Of a stretch of DNA of 24,457 nt, positions 13,747-21,639 are shown in pieces (within the stretch, counting starts at the first letter, position 1; every line of letters starts with the position of its first letter). A program made the position numbers and the translations under genes. The notes beneath the pieces were generated by a model that saw only the letters and a program-made list of their open reading frames with translations, was not told the DNA's origin and searched no databases. Origin of the DNA: a bacterium (lineage in GTDB: Bacteria; Chloroflexota; Dormibacteria; UBA8260; Bog-877); NCBI GenBank assembly GCA_021791455.1, contig JAJYWM010000374.1, positions 1-24,457 of the forward strand, in the 5' to 3' direction.

Positions 13747-16311
13747 TCAGCGGCGTGCCGGGGCGGCGGCGACCGACCCAGCGCCTCCGCCTCGTCTCAC
13801 CGCGGGGCGAGGGTCCATGTGCCGCCAGGCGGTGAGCAAAGCCGCTGCGTTGAATATCGAGGAATACGTTCCTGAGGCGATCCCCAGCAGCAGCGCCAGG
13901 GCGAACCCCTGGATGGACGCGCCGCCCAACAGCACCAGGGTCAGCAACACGAAGATGACCGTCAGCGACGTGTTCAGGGATCTGGTCATCGTCTGGGCGA
14001 TGGAGAGGTTGACCACCTGGTCGAAACTCATCCGAGACCCCTGGAGGCGCAGATTCTCCCTGATCCTGTCGAAGACCACGATGGTGTCGTGGACGGAGAA
14101 GCCGACCACCGTGAGCACGGCGCTCACGAATAGGGAGTTCACCTGACCAAGTTGGCTGAAGTGGCCGAGGATCGCCCACAGCCCCACCAGGACGAACACA
14201 TCGTGGAGCAACGCCACCATGGCCGCGATGGCGAACCGGCGGGCGCTGATCAGGGTCTTGGAGAACCGGAACCCAAGATACAGAGATATCAAGAGGGCCG
14301 AGACGATCACCAGGAACACCGAGCTCACGACCAGGCTGCTGGCGATCGTGGGGCCGACCGTGCTCTCGTTGAGATTCAGCCCTCCCGACTTGCTCTTGGT
14401 GATCCCGAAGTGGGTGTCCAAACTCTGGTTGATGGTCGACAGCTGGCCCGCCGTAATCGGCTCCGTCTGCACGTCGTAGTAGTGGTCAGCCTCAGCCAGA
14501 ACCTGTGCGTGCGCCTTGGGAGCCACGTCGTTGACCACCTTCAGGACCTGGGCCGCGGTGGTGGGTTGGCGCAGCTGCACCGCCACGGTGTCGCCGCCCG
14601 TGAAGTCGATGCCCAGGTTGAAACCGGCGACCATGATGGTGATGATCCCCGGCACGATGACGATCAGGGAGGCCGCGAAGTACCAGTTGCGGTGGCTGAT
14701 CACATCGAAGCGGCGCCCTGATCGGAATTCCTGGGCCAGCCGCTCCCCCGGCAGGATCCTGGTGTACAGCGTGGGCCGGCGCGCGAATTCGAACCAGCGC
14801 CCCACGTAGTGCAGCAGCGAGTGGGTGATCACGATCGCCGAGAACATGCTGACCGCCACCCCGATGAACAGGGTGAGGGCGAATCCCTGCACATCGGAGG
14901 CACCGAAGAAGAACAAGATGGTGCAGGTGATCATGGTCGCGATGTTGGAGTCCCGAATGGCGGGCCAGGCGCGCCGGAATCCGTACTCCACGGCAAGCTC
15001 CTGGGGCCTTCCCGCGCGCAGCTCCTCCTTGGTTCTTTCGAAGATGAGCACGTTGGCATCGACGGCCATGCCCACCGACAGGATGAAGCCGGCCAGCCCT
15101 GGCAGCGTGATCACCACCGGGATCAGCTGGTAGATCGCGAGCACGATCAGGGCGTAGAAGATGAGGGCGATGCTGGCCAGCACGCCCGGGAAACGGTAGT
15201 ACAGCAGCATGAACAGGATGACCAGGATCAACCCCAGGGCCCCCGCCTGCAGGCTCTGGGTCACCGACTGCTTGCCCAGACTGGAGGAGACGGTCGTAGA
15301 CTGCAGCACCCCGATCTGGGCCGGCAGGGAACCAGCGTTGATGTCGTCCACCAGCTGCTGTGCGGAGTTGTAGGTGAAGTTCCCCGTGATCTCCGTCTGA
15401 TTGCTGCTGGGCCCGTCCACCACCGGCGCCGTCAGCACCTGGTTGTCCAAGAAGATCGCCACCTGGGCGGTCGGGGGGGCGCCTGAGCTGGTGCCCCCGG
15501 AGCCAGAGGTGCTGCAGCCCGGGTTCTGCTCACAGGCCTTGGTGGTCACCTGGCTCCAAACCGCGCTGCCCTGGGAGTTGAAGGTTATGTCCACCGCGTA
15601 GCCACCCCCGGGGTTCTCGCCCACGGAGGCATTGGTCACATCCGAAGAGGGGAGGTTCTTGATGATCTTCCAGTGGTAATAGGTGCCAGTCGAGGAGACC
15701 GGGTAGTAGGTCGGGTTGTTGAACTGGCAACTGGCCTTCGCGTGCCCGGCCGGGAAGCAGTCGCTGGGCACCAGCTGATCCTGGTCGATGCAGGTCTGGG
15801 TCGTGCACGTCCCCGGCGACCCATTGACGGTCGGTTTGCCCGCCACCGCCACCGCGAAGTGAAGCTGGGCGGTCTGCCCGATGGTCTTCAGCGCCTGGCT
15901 GATTCCGACCCCGGGCAGGGTGACCAGGATCTCATTGTCACCCTGAGCCTGGACCTGAGTGTCGGCAACCCCCAGGGCGTTCACCCTCTTGCCGAGGATG
16001 GTGAGGCTCGCGGACTGCGCCTCCGCCATGGTCTTACCCTTGGGAAGGCCGGTGCGACAGCCTATGCCCGGTGGGTTGTCCGGGCCCTGGCAGATCGCCA
16101 GCAGCAGGGAGGTTCCCCCGGAGAGGTCGAGCCCCTTGTGGATGTAGATCGGCGTCCCGAACAGGGTCGGCTCCTTGCCGCTCGGGTAGCTTGCCGTGAT
16201 GCTCTTGTGGCGAACCGCCACGTTGTAGATCTGAGCGTAACCGTCGACCACGATCGCCCCCAGGACCAGCACCACGACCAGGGCCAGCCACCACCGGTTG
16301 ATCCGGATCAT
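13747..16311 (-). CDS. secDF: Fused SecD-SecF protein export subunit
   Basis: SecDF uses the proton gradient to help complete translocation through SecYEG. This 854-residue protein is a natural SecD-SecF fusion. It has an N-terminal membrane helix (about 8-24), KGLDLSGGT at 59-67, a large extracytoplasmic P1 region, and SecD membrane helices (about 356-505) with VDANVLIFER around Asp418. The SecF half begins near 530, with NLGIDFTGGD at 565-574 and SVHDTIVVFDRIREN in its membrane part. Eight cysteines (74, 85, 169, 174, 185, 195, 260, 266) lie in the extracytoplasmic head, which is unusual. GGAGG lies about 10 bases before the ATG. It follows tgt directly, without the yajC gene often found between them. 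Confidence 0.96.
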   Translation of the reverse strand: MIRINRWWLALVVVLVLGAIVVDGYAQIYNVAVRHKSITASYPSGKEPTLFGTPIYIHKGLDLSGGTSLLLAICQGPDNPPGIGCRTGLPKGKTMAEAQSASLTILGKRVNALGVADTQVQAQGDNEILVTLPGVGISQALKTIGQTAQLHFAVAVAGKPTVNGSPGTCTTQTCIDQDQLVPSDCFPAGHAKASCQFNNPTYYPVSSTGTYYHWKIIKNLPSSDVTNASVGENPGGGYAVDITFNSQGSAVWSQVTTKACEQNPGCSTSGSGGTSSGAPPTAQVAIFLDNQVLTAPVVDGPSSNQTEITGNFTYNSAQQLVDDINAGSLPAQIGVLQSTTVSSSLGKQSVTQSLQAGALGLILVILFMLLYYRFPGVLASIALIFYALIVLAIYQLIPVVITLPGLAGFILSVGMAVDANVLIFERTKEELRAGRPQELAVEYGFRRAWPAIRDSNIATMITCTILFFFGASDVQGFALTLFIGVAVSMFSAIVITHSLLHYVGRWFEFARRPTLYTRILPGERLAQEFRSGRRFDVISHRNWYFAASLIVIVPGIITIMVAGFNLGIDFTGGDTVAVQLRQPTTAAQVLKVVNDVAPKAHAQVLAEADHYYDVQTEPITAGQLSTINQSLDTHFGITKSKSGGLNLNESTVGPTIASSLVVSSVFLVIVSALLISLYLGFRFSKTLISARRFAIAAMVALLHDVFVLVGLWAILGHFSQLGQVNSLFVSAVLTVVGFSVHDTIVVFDRIRENLRLQGSRMSFDQVVNLSIAQTMTRSLNTSLTVIFVLLTLVLLGGASIQGFALALLLGIASGTYSSIFNAAALLTAWRHMDPRPAVRRGGGAGSVAAAPARR

Positions 16312-16348
16312 CTGTCAGCCGCCTCCGGGGAAATCAATGAGAGCATCA

Positions 16349-16372
16349 AGGAGCCCTGATTTTAGGGCTCCT
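16349..16372 (-). terminator. Perfect 9-base-pair hairpin at the tgt stop codon
   Basis: AGGAGCCCT (16349-16357) and AGGGCTCCT (16364-16372) form a perfect stem with a 6-base loop. On the minus strand it spans the tgt stop codon and lies 38 bases before the secDF start. The following bases are not a clean U-run, so it may attenuate or process the message rather than end transcription. Confidence 0.45.
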
Positions 16373-17510
16373 GGGCCCGAGACCCAAAATTTGCCTCCGG
16401 CGCACGGTCCCGCACGGCCATTTTCTGGCGCCGGCTGATGATCAGAGCCCGAAGTGAACCGACCTCAATCGCGCGGCGCACGTCCGCCATCAGCTGGCCC
16501 AGGTGGTGGAGGTTGTGCAGGCTCACCAGGCGGTGCCCCAGGATCTCCCCGGCCTGGTGCAGGTGCCGCAGATAGGCCCTTGAGAACCTCCGACAGCATG
16601 GACAGTCACAGCCGGGCTCCAGGGGCCGCGGGTCGTCGCGGTAGGCGCTGCGGCGGAGGACCAGGCGGCCCTCGCGCACCATCGCCGTCCCAGTGCGGGC
16701 CAACCGGGTCGGGAGCACGCAGTCGAATAGGTCGATCCCCTGCTCCACGGCGTCGAGGATCTCCAGGTCGCTGCCCAAGCCCATCAGGTACCGCGGCAAG
16801 TCCGCAGGGAGCACCTCGACGCAGGCGTCGATGGCCCGGCGCCGGACCGGTGCGGGCTCGCCGAGGACAAGCCCGCCCAGGGCAATCCCGTCAAAACCCA
16901 TGCCCGAGATGGTGGCCGCGGCCTCATGGCGGGACATAGCCGCGAACCCTCCCTGGACTATCCCGAAGACCAGCGTCGATCCGGCCTCCACCTGACGGCA
17001 CCGCGCGGCCCAGAGATTGGTGCGTCGGGTGGCCTGCGTGATTTGCGCCTCCGAGGCTCCGAACGCGCTCGGGTGGTCCAGCGCCATGGCAACGTCCACG
17101 CCGATGCGAACCTGTCCCTGGACCACTAGCTCAGGCGTCATCCGCACCCTGCGGCCGTCGTACGGCGACCGGAAATCGACGCCTTCGTCATCGAACTCAA
17201 GGAGCCGCGCCAAGCTCACGGTCTGATATCCACCACTGTCGGTCAGGATCGAATGCGGCCAGCCCATGAAGCGGTGCAGACCCCCAAGCTCCTCGATCAG
17301 GTCCAACCCCGGGCGCAGGCTCAGGTGGTAGAAGTTGGCCAGCAACATGTCCGCGCCACTGGCGGCGACCTCGTCAGGGTCACAGGCCTTGACCGTGCCG
17401 TGGGTGCCGACCGGCATGAAGGCCGGCGTCTCCACTCGCCCGCTGGCGGTGATCAGGAAGCCCCGCCGGGCACCGCCGTCCCGCGCTGTCACTGTGAAGT
17501 GGGAACTCAC
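16362..17510 (-). CDS. tgt: Queuine/preQ1 tRNA-ribosyltransferase
   Basis: Tgt exchanges G34 for preQ1 in tRNAs with GUN anticodons. The 382-residue protein keeps the base-binding Asp91 in LTDSGGYQ, GIVQGG at 183-188, the nucleophile Asp263 in FDCVLPTR, and the zinc ligands Cys301, Cys303 and Cys306 (CDCPCC) with His332. The segment usually read as FDEC in bacterial enzymes is LDHP here (144-147), and TDSGGFQ is TDSGGYQ. The GTG start overlaps the queA stop as GTGA. Because queA is adjacent, preQ1 is the likely substrate. The enzyme looks active, with a somewhat divergent pocket. Confidence 0.94.
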   Translation of the reverse strand: MSSHFTVTARDGGARRGFLITASGRVETPAFMPVGTHGTVKACDPDEVAASGADMLLANFYHLSLRPGLDLIEELGGLHRFMGWPHSILTDSGGYQTVSLARLLEFDDEGVDFRSPYDGRRVRMTPELVVQGQVRIGVDVAMALDHPSAFGASEAQITQATRRTNLWAARCRQVEAGSTLVFGIVQGGFAAMSRHEAAATISGMGFDGIALGGLVLGEPAPVRRRAIDACVEVLPADLPRYLMGLGSDLEILDAVEQGIDLFDCVLPTRLARTGTAMVREGRLVLRRSAYRDDPRPLEPGCDCPCCRRFSRAYLRHLHQAGEILGHRLVSLHNLHHLGQLMADVRRAIEVGSLRALIISRRQKMAVRDRAPEANFGSRAQEP

Positions 17511-18556
17511 GTCGATCGCCAGCCGAACATGCAGTCGCCGAAGCTGAGAAAGCGGTAGCCACGCTCAAGCGCGTGTTGGTAGGCGTCCACCACCGTCTGG
17601 TGCCCGAAGAAGGCGCTGACCATCACCAGCAGCGACGAGCGCGGCTGGTGGAAATTGGTGAGCAGGCCGTCGACCGCCTGGAACTGGAAACCGGGCTTGA
17701 TGTAGAGGTCGGTCTCCCCCTGGCCGGCCAGGACGTCCCCGTTCGAGCCGACGGCGGACTCCAGGCACCTCACCACGGTCGTCCCGACCGCGACCACACG
17801 CCCTCCCGCAGCGCGGGTCCCAGATATCGCCAGCGCCGTCTCCTCGGGCACCTCGAACAACTCCCTGTGCATCACATGGTCCTCGATGTCGGGAACGCGA
17901 ATAGGGACGAAAGTGGCCAGCCCGATCTCCAGCTGAATCCTGAGGACGCGAACACCGCCACCCTCGAGCTGGGCCAGGAGACGCTCGGTCAGGTGCAGCC
18001 CGGCCGTGGGAGCGGCGGCGGATCGTGGCGCCCCGGTCGAATAGACGGTCTGGTAGCGATCGCGATCCGCAAGCGGCTCCCGAACATAAGGAGGGATGGG
18101 CATCTCGGCAAGCTCCTCGAGCTCCAGGCCCGGGTCGGTCTCTACCTCCACGACCCTGCCTCCAGGGTGCTCTTCCCACAGCCCGACCACCCTGGCCCTC
18201 CAGCCCGACCCGCTGGCCTCCCGGCCGATTCGCAGAGAGCGCCCCGGGCGCACCAGTGCCAGGTGGCGACCGTCCTGTAGATCGCGCACCAGCAGCACTT
18301 CGGCTTCACGTCCACCCGCCCGACCCCGCAGCCTGGCCGCCCTGACTCTGGTGTCATTGACGACCAGGTAGTCCCCCTCGCGGAGAAGGCTCGGAAAGAC
18401 TCCCACACCCTGGTCAACAAGGGTCCCGCCCTCTCCCAGCACCAGCAGCCGACTTGCATCCCGTCTTGGTAGGGGCCGCTGGGCGACGGCTGAGTCGGGG
18501 AGCTCGTAGTCGTAGTTCTCCAGAGAGGAGGGGCCCGTGCTACTCGACTCCGCCAA
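17507..18556 (-). CDS. queA: S-adenosylmethionine:tRNA ribosyltransferase-isomerase
   Basis: QueA transfers and rearranges the ribosyl group of S-adenosylmethionine onto preQ1 in tRNA to make epoxyqueuosine. The 349-residue protein has YDYELPDSAVAQRPLPRRD near the N-terminus, GDYLVVNDTRVRAARLRGR near 62-80, PTAGLHLTE near 183-191, and SSLLVMVSAFFG with the FGDCMFGW ending. The TTG at 18556 has GGGGGAG four bases upstream and overlaps the ruvB end by 17 bases. No ATG or GTG lies close to the conserved start. It forms a pathway pair with tgt. Confidence 0.95.
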   Translation of the reverse strand: MAESSSTGPSSLENYDYELPDSAVAQRPLPRRDASRLLVLGEGGTLVDQGVGVFPSLLREGDYLVVNDTRVRAARLRGRAGGREAEVLLVRDLQDGRHLALVRPGRSLRIGREASGSGWRARVVGLWEEHPGGRVVEVETDPGLELEELAEMPIPPYVREPLADRDRYQTVYSTGAPRSAAAPTAGLHLTERLLAQLEGGGVRVLRIQLEIGLATFVPIRVPDIEDHVMHRELFEVPEETALAISGTRAAGGRVVAVGTTVVRCLESAVGSNGDVLAGQGETDLYIKPGFQFQAVDGLLTNFHQPRSSLLVMVSAFFGHQTVVDAYQHALERGYRFLSFGDCMFGWRST

Positions 18557-19598
18557 AGAGCTCCCCCATCACCTCCAGGGACGTCTCTCCAACTTCCTCC
18601 GGTGGATCGATCCCCAAGTGGCGATACGCCCCCAGGGTTGCGACCCTCCCACGAGGGGTGCGCTTCAGCATCCCCAGCTGGATGAGATACGGCTCCACAA
18701 CCTCCTCCAAGGTGTGGGGCTCCTCAGCAAGAGCGGCCCCCAGCGTGCTGAGTCCAACCGGCCCGCCCTGGAACTGGTCGCAGATCAGGGAGAGAAGCCG
18801 GCGATCGGCGGTCCCGAGCCCGATCTCATCCACCTCCAACAGGTTCAGGGCGTCCCTGGCGATTCCCTCGGAGATCCGCCCATCGCCCTTGACCATGCAG
18901 TAGTCCCTGACCCTGCGCAACAGCCGGTTGGCAACCCGTGGGGTTCCACGGGATCGTGAAGAGATAAGGTCCAACGACCCTTGGTCAAGTTCGACGTCCA
19001 GCAACCGAGCCGATCTGGCGACGATCGTCCGCAACTCATCCGGATGGTAGAACTCGAGGCGGAAGGTGGCCCCGAAGCGGTCCCGCAACGGCGCCGACAG
19101 CATCCCCTCCCTGGTCGTCGCTCCGATGACGGTGAAGCGCTGGAGCGCCAACCTTATGGTCTGGGCCCCGGCTCCCTTGCCCGAGACGAAGTCGAAGGCA
19201 AACTCCTCCATGGCGGGGTAGAGGCTCTCCTCCACCGCTCGCTGCAGCCGGTGCACCTCGTCGATGAACAGGATGTCGCCGTCGGAGAGGCTGGTCAGCA
19301 AACTGGCGAGAGCCCCCTGAAACTCGATCGCAGGGCCGCTGGTGACGCGCAGGTTGACGCCCATCTCCAAGGCGACGATGTTGGCCAAGGTCGTCTTGCC
19401 AAGCCCGGGGGGCCCGCAGAGCAGCAGATGTTCCACCGGCTCCTGGCGCATGCGGGCCGCCTGCATGAGGATCTCCAGCTGATCCTTCACCTGGGCCTGG
19501 CCCACGAACTCTCCAAGCCGCCGCGGCCGCAGCTGACGGTCCAGCTCGGGCTCATCGCGAGCAGCCCGTGGCAGCAGGACCTCCTCCGAGTCGATCAA
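18540..19598 (-). CDS. ruvB: Holliday junction branch-migration helicase RuvB
   Basis: RuvB is the hexameric AAA+ motor of the RuvAB complex. The 352-residue protein has RPRRLGEFVGQ near 24-34, Walker A GPPGLGKT at 62-69, Walker B LFIDEVHRL at 110-118, the sensor GATTREGMLSAPLRDRFG with the arginine finger near 172, and a C-terminal winged-helix domain with RTPRGRVAT. The length is normal for the family. The TTG start overlaps the ruvA stop (TTGA), with GGAGGGG about seven bases upstream. Confidence 0.97.
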   Translation of the reverse strand: MIDSEEVLLPRAARDEPELDRQLRPRRLGEFVGQAQVKDQLEILMQAARMRQEPVEHLLLCGPPGLGKTTLANIVALEMGVNLRVTSGPAIEFQGALASLLTSLSDGDILFIDEVHRLQRAVEESLYPAMEEFAFDFVSGKGAGAQTIRLALQRFTVIGATTREGMLSAPLRDRFGATFRLEFYHPDELRTIVARSARLLDVELDQGSLDLISSRSRGTPRVANRLLRRVRDYCMVKGDGRISEGIARDALNLLEVDEIGLGTADRRLLSLICDQFQGGPVGLSTLGAALAEEPHTLEEVVEPYLIQLGMLKRTPRGRVATLGAYRHLGIDPPEEVGETSLEVMGELFGGVE

Positions 19599-20224
19599 AC
19601 CCTGGCCCCTCCCGCGGAACGTCCGAGCCGCCGAAGGGCGTCCCTGACCACCGCCTCGACCGTCCGCTCCGGGGCCTGTTCAGGGTCGGCCTCCCCCACC
19701 GATTCGGCCACGGCCCGCCTGGCTTCGCCCTGGCCGAAGCCCAGAGCCACCAGCGCCTCGACCCCGCGCTCCGCCACGGCTCCGGCGGGCGCGGGAGCTG
19801 AACGCGGCGTCGCTCCCGCCAGTGGCTCCAGCTTGCCCTTCAACTCCAAGACGATCCGGCGCGCGGTCTTGGGCCCGATCCCGGGTGCGGCTGCCAGCAG
19901 GTCGAAGTCCTCGTTGGTGATGGCCTCCACCAGTGCCCTCCATTCCGACCGCGACAGTATCGCCAGTGCGGCCTTGGGGCCGATCCGCTCCACTGCCAGC
20001 AGGTGCCGGAACAAGGCCAGCTCCTCCAAGGAGAGGAATCCGTACAAGGAGATGTCGTCCTCGCGCACGGTGGTGTGGACCTGCAGCAGGACCTCATCCC
20101 GTTCCGCCTGCAGCATGGCCAGATTGCGCTGGTGGACATGGACCTGGTAGCCGACGCCGAGCACCTCCACGACCACGGAGTCCTCCTCGACGCGGGTCAC
20201 CCTGCCCTTTAGGGAGGCGATCAA
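19595..20224 (-). CDS. ruvA: Holliday junction-binding protein RuvA
   Basis: RuvA binds four-way junctions and loads RuvB. The 209-residue protein has an N-terminal OB fold (MIASLKGRVTRV, then EDDISLYGF near 55-63), helix-hairpin-helix segments (VERIGPKAALAILS and AAPGIGPKTARRIVLELKGK), a Pro/Ala-rich linker near 136-150, and the C-terminal three-helix domain that contacts RuvB. The TTG start overlaps the ruvC stop as TTGA and no better start is visible. Confidence 0.96.
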   Translation of the reverse strand: MIASLKGRVTRVEEDSVVVEVLGVGYQVHVHQRNLAMLQAERDEVLLQVHTTVREDDISLYGFLSLEELALFRHLLAVERIGPKAALAILSRSEWRALVEAITNEDFDLLAAAPGIGPKTARRIVLELKGKLEPLAGATPRSAPAPAGAVAERGVEALVALGFGQGEARRAVAESVGEADPEQAPERTVEAVVRDALRRLGRSAGGARV

Positions 20225-20721
20225 GCCCGGGCCCCGGCGAGCGCCTGGCGCAGGCTGGCGGCGTGCTGGTGGCAGATGCCCACGGCGCAGGCGTCGGTCA
20301 GGTCGTCCGGGCCCTGGGGCACCGCGGTGCCGAGGATCATCCGAACCATTCTCGCGATCTGGCGTTTGTCAGCGGAGCCGCTGCCGGTGACCGCCTGCTT
20401 CACCTCCGCCGGTGTGTACTCCGCGAGTGGCACTCCGGCCTTGGCGACCGCACATACCAAGACCCCGCGCGCCTGACTCACGGCCATGGCCGTGGATGTG
20501 TTGCGACTGAAGAACAACCGCTCCATGGAGACGGCGGTGGGGGACCGGGCCGCCAGCAGCTCACCCATCCTGTCCCAAAGCTGGACCAATCTCGCCCCCT
20601 GCTCTGCGCCGGCCGGTGTGCGCCAGTACCCCGCCTCGGTCAGGCGCAGCCGTCCCCGGTCGCCTTCGACCAGTGCCCAGCCGGTGAGCGCGAGGCCGGG
20701 GTCCACCCCCAAGACGAGCAA
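20221..20721 (-). CDS. ruvC: Holliday junction resolvase RuvC
   Basis: RuvC cleaves Holliday junctions symmetrically. The 166-residue protein has the four acidic catalytic residues of the family: Asp7 in GVDPGL, Glu67 in MERLFF, and Asp140 and Asp143 in PDDLTDACAVGIC. FFSRNTSTAM near 70-79 and the basic ADKRQIARM near 117-125 also match. The TTG at 20721 has AAGGGG seven bases upstream. The C-terminus overlaps the ruvA start. It follows yebC by 38 bases, a widespread arrangement. Confidence 0.97.
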   Translation of the reverse strand: MLVLGVDPGLALTGWALVEGDRGRLRLTEAGYWRTPAGAEQGARLVQLWDRMGELLAARSPTAVSMERLFFSRNTSTAMAVSQARGVLVCAVAKAGVPLAEYTPAEVKQAVTGSGSADKRQIARMVRMILGTAVPQGPDDLTDACAVGICHQHAASLRQALAGARA

Positions 20722-20759
20722 GCCTAACCCCCTTCAGAGTCCAAGTCGCGGTCCGGCCG

Positions 20760-21506
20760 TCAGACCTCTGCCAACACCTCGTCAGGCAGCACCGCGTTGC
20801 AGTGCACCTCCCTGACGTCGTCATGCTCCTCAAGCGCCTCCAGAAGTCTCACCACCGCGGACGCATGCTTCTCGTCGACCTCAACCTGATTGGTGGGGAC
20901 CATGGTCACGTCCGCGCGTTCGACGTCATAGCCGGCATCGATCAGCCCCTGCCGCAACCCCTCGAGCCGCTCCGGGGCGACATAGACCTCCACCCCTGTC
21001 TCCTCCACCTGAACATCGTCCGCACCGAGCTCTATCGCCTCCAGGGCCAGCGCCTCGGCGTCCTTGCCGGCCGGGTTGATCATGATGAGGCCGGTGCGGT
21101 TGAACATCCAACCGACCGAGTTGGCCTCCCCCAGGCTACCGCCCGAACGAGCGAACAGATTGCGAATGCCAGCGACCGTGCGGTTGCGATTGTCAGTCAG
21201 GGCGTCGACCAGGATCGCGACGCCACCCGGGCCGTAGCCCTCATAGCGGATCTCCTCGATCGCGGCTCCCTGGAGCTCGCCCGTGCCCCGTTTGATCGCC
21301 CGCTCGATGTTGTCGGCGGGCATGTTGACCTCGCGCGCCTTCTGAATGGCGAGGCGGAGCCGGAAGTTGCCATTGGGGTCGGCCCCCCCGCCCTCCCTGG
21401 CCGCCACCGTGATCTCGCTGGCGACCTTGGTGAAGGTCTGCCCCTTGCGCGCGTCGACAACCGCCTTCTTGTGCTTTATCCCCGCCCACTTGGAGTGCCC
21501 AGACAC
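20760..21506 (-). CDS. yebC: YebC/PmpR/TACO1-family protein
   Basis: Members of this family have been described as transcriptional regulators and, more recently, as factors that help ribosomes through proline stretches; the role here is not resolved by sequence. The 248-residue protein begins SGHSKWAGIKHKKA and continues with REGGGADPNGNFRLRLAIQKAREVNMPADNIERAI, then YEGYGPGGVAILVDALTDNRNRT, all diagnostic. The GTG start has GGAGG six bases upstream. It is the first gene of the long minus-strand run and precedes ruvC as in many genomes. Confidence 0.96.
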   Translation of the reverse strand: MSGHSKWAGIKHKKAVVDARKGQTFTKVASEITVAAREGGGADPNGNFRLRLAIQKAREVNMPADNIERAIKRGTGELQGAAIEEIRYEGYGPGGVAILVDALTDNRNRTVAGIRNLFARSGGSLGEANSVGWMFNRTGLIMINPAGKDAEALALEAIELGADDVQVEETGVEVYVAPERLEGLRQGLIDAGYDVERADVTMVPTNQVEVDEKHASAVVRLLEALEEHDDVREVHCNAVLPDEVLAEV

Positions 21507-21639
21507 CGTCTACCTCCGCTTCCAAAATGCCGGTGGGAGATGCCCATCTGCTAAGAACATATATTCCCACCTAGTCTAGCGCCGCCGCCAAGAGCGTAGC
21601 ACCAGCGCTCCCGGGTCCCAGGCGTGGGTATGGTCCCGC
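21507..21639 (-). promoter_or_regulatory. Intergenic region likely carrying the yebC-ruvCAB promoter
   Basis: This 133-base gap between tyrS and yebC contains the most AT-rich patch of its neighbourhood (around 21553-21566). A minus-strand TATATG there could be a -10, but no good -35 is visible at the right distance. A 7-base inverted repeat, GGTGGGA (21532-21538) and TCCCACC (21565-21571), flanks the patch. Confidence 0.25.
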
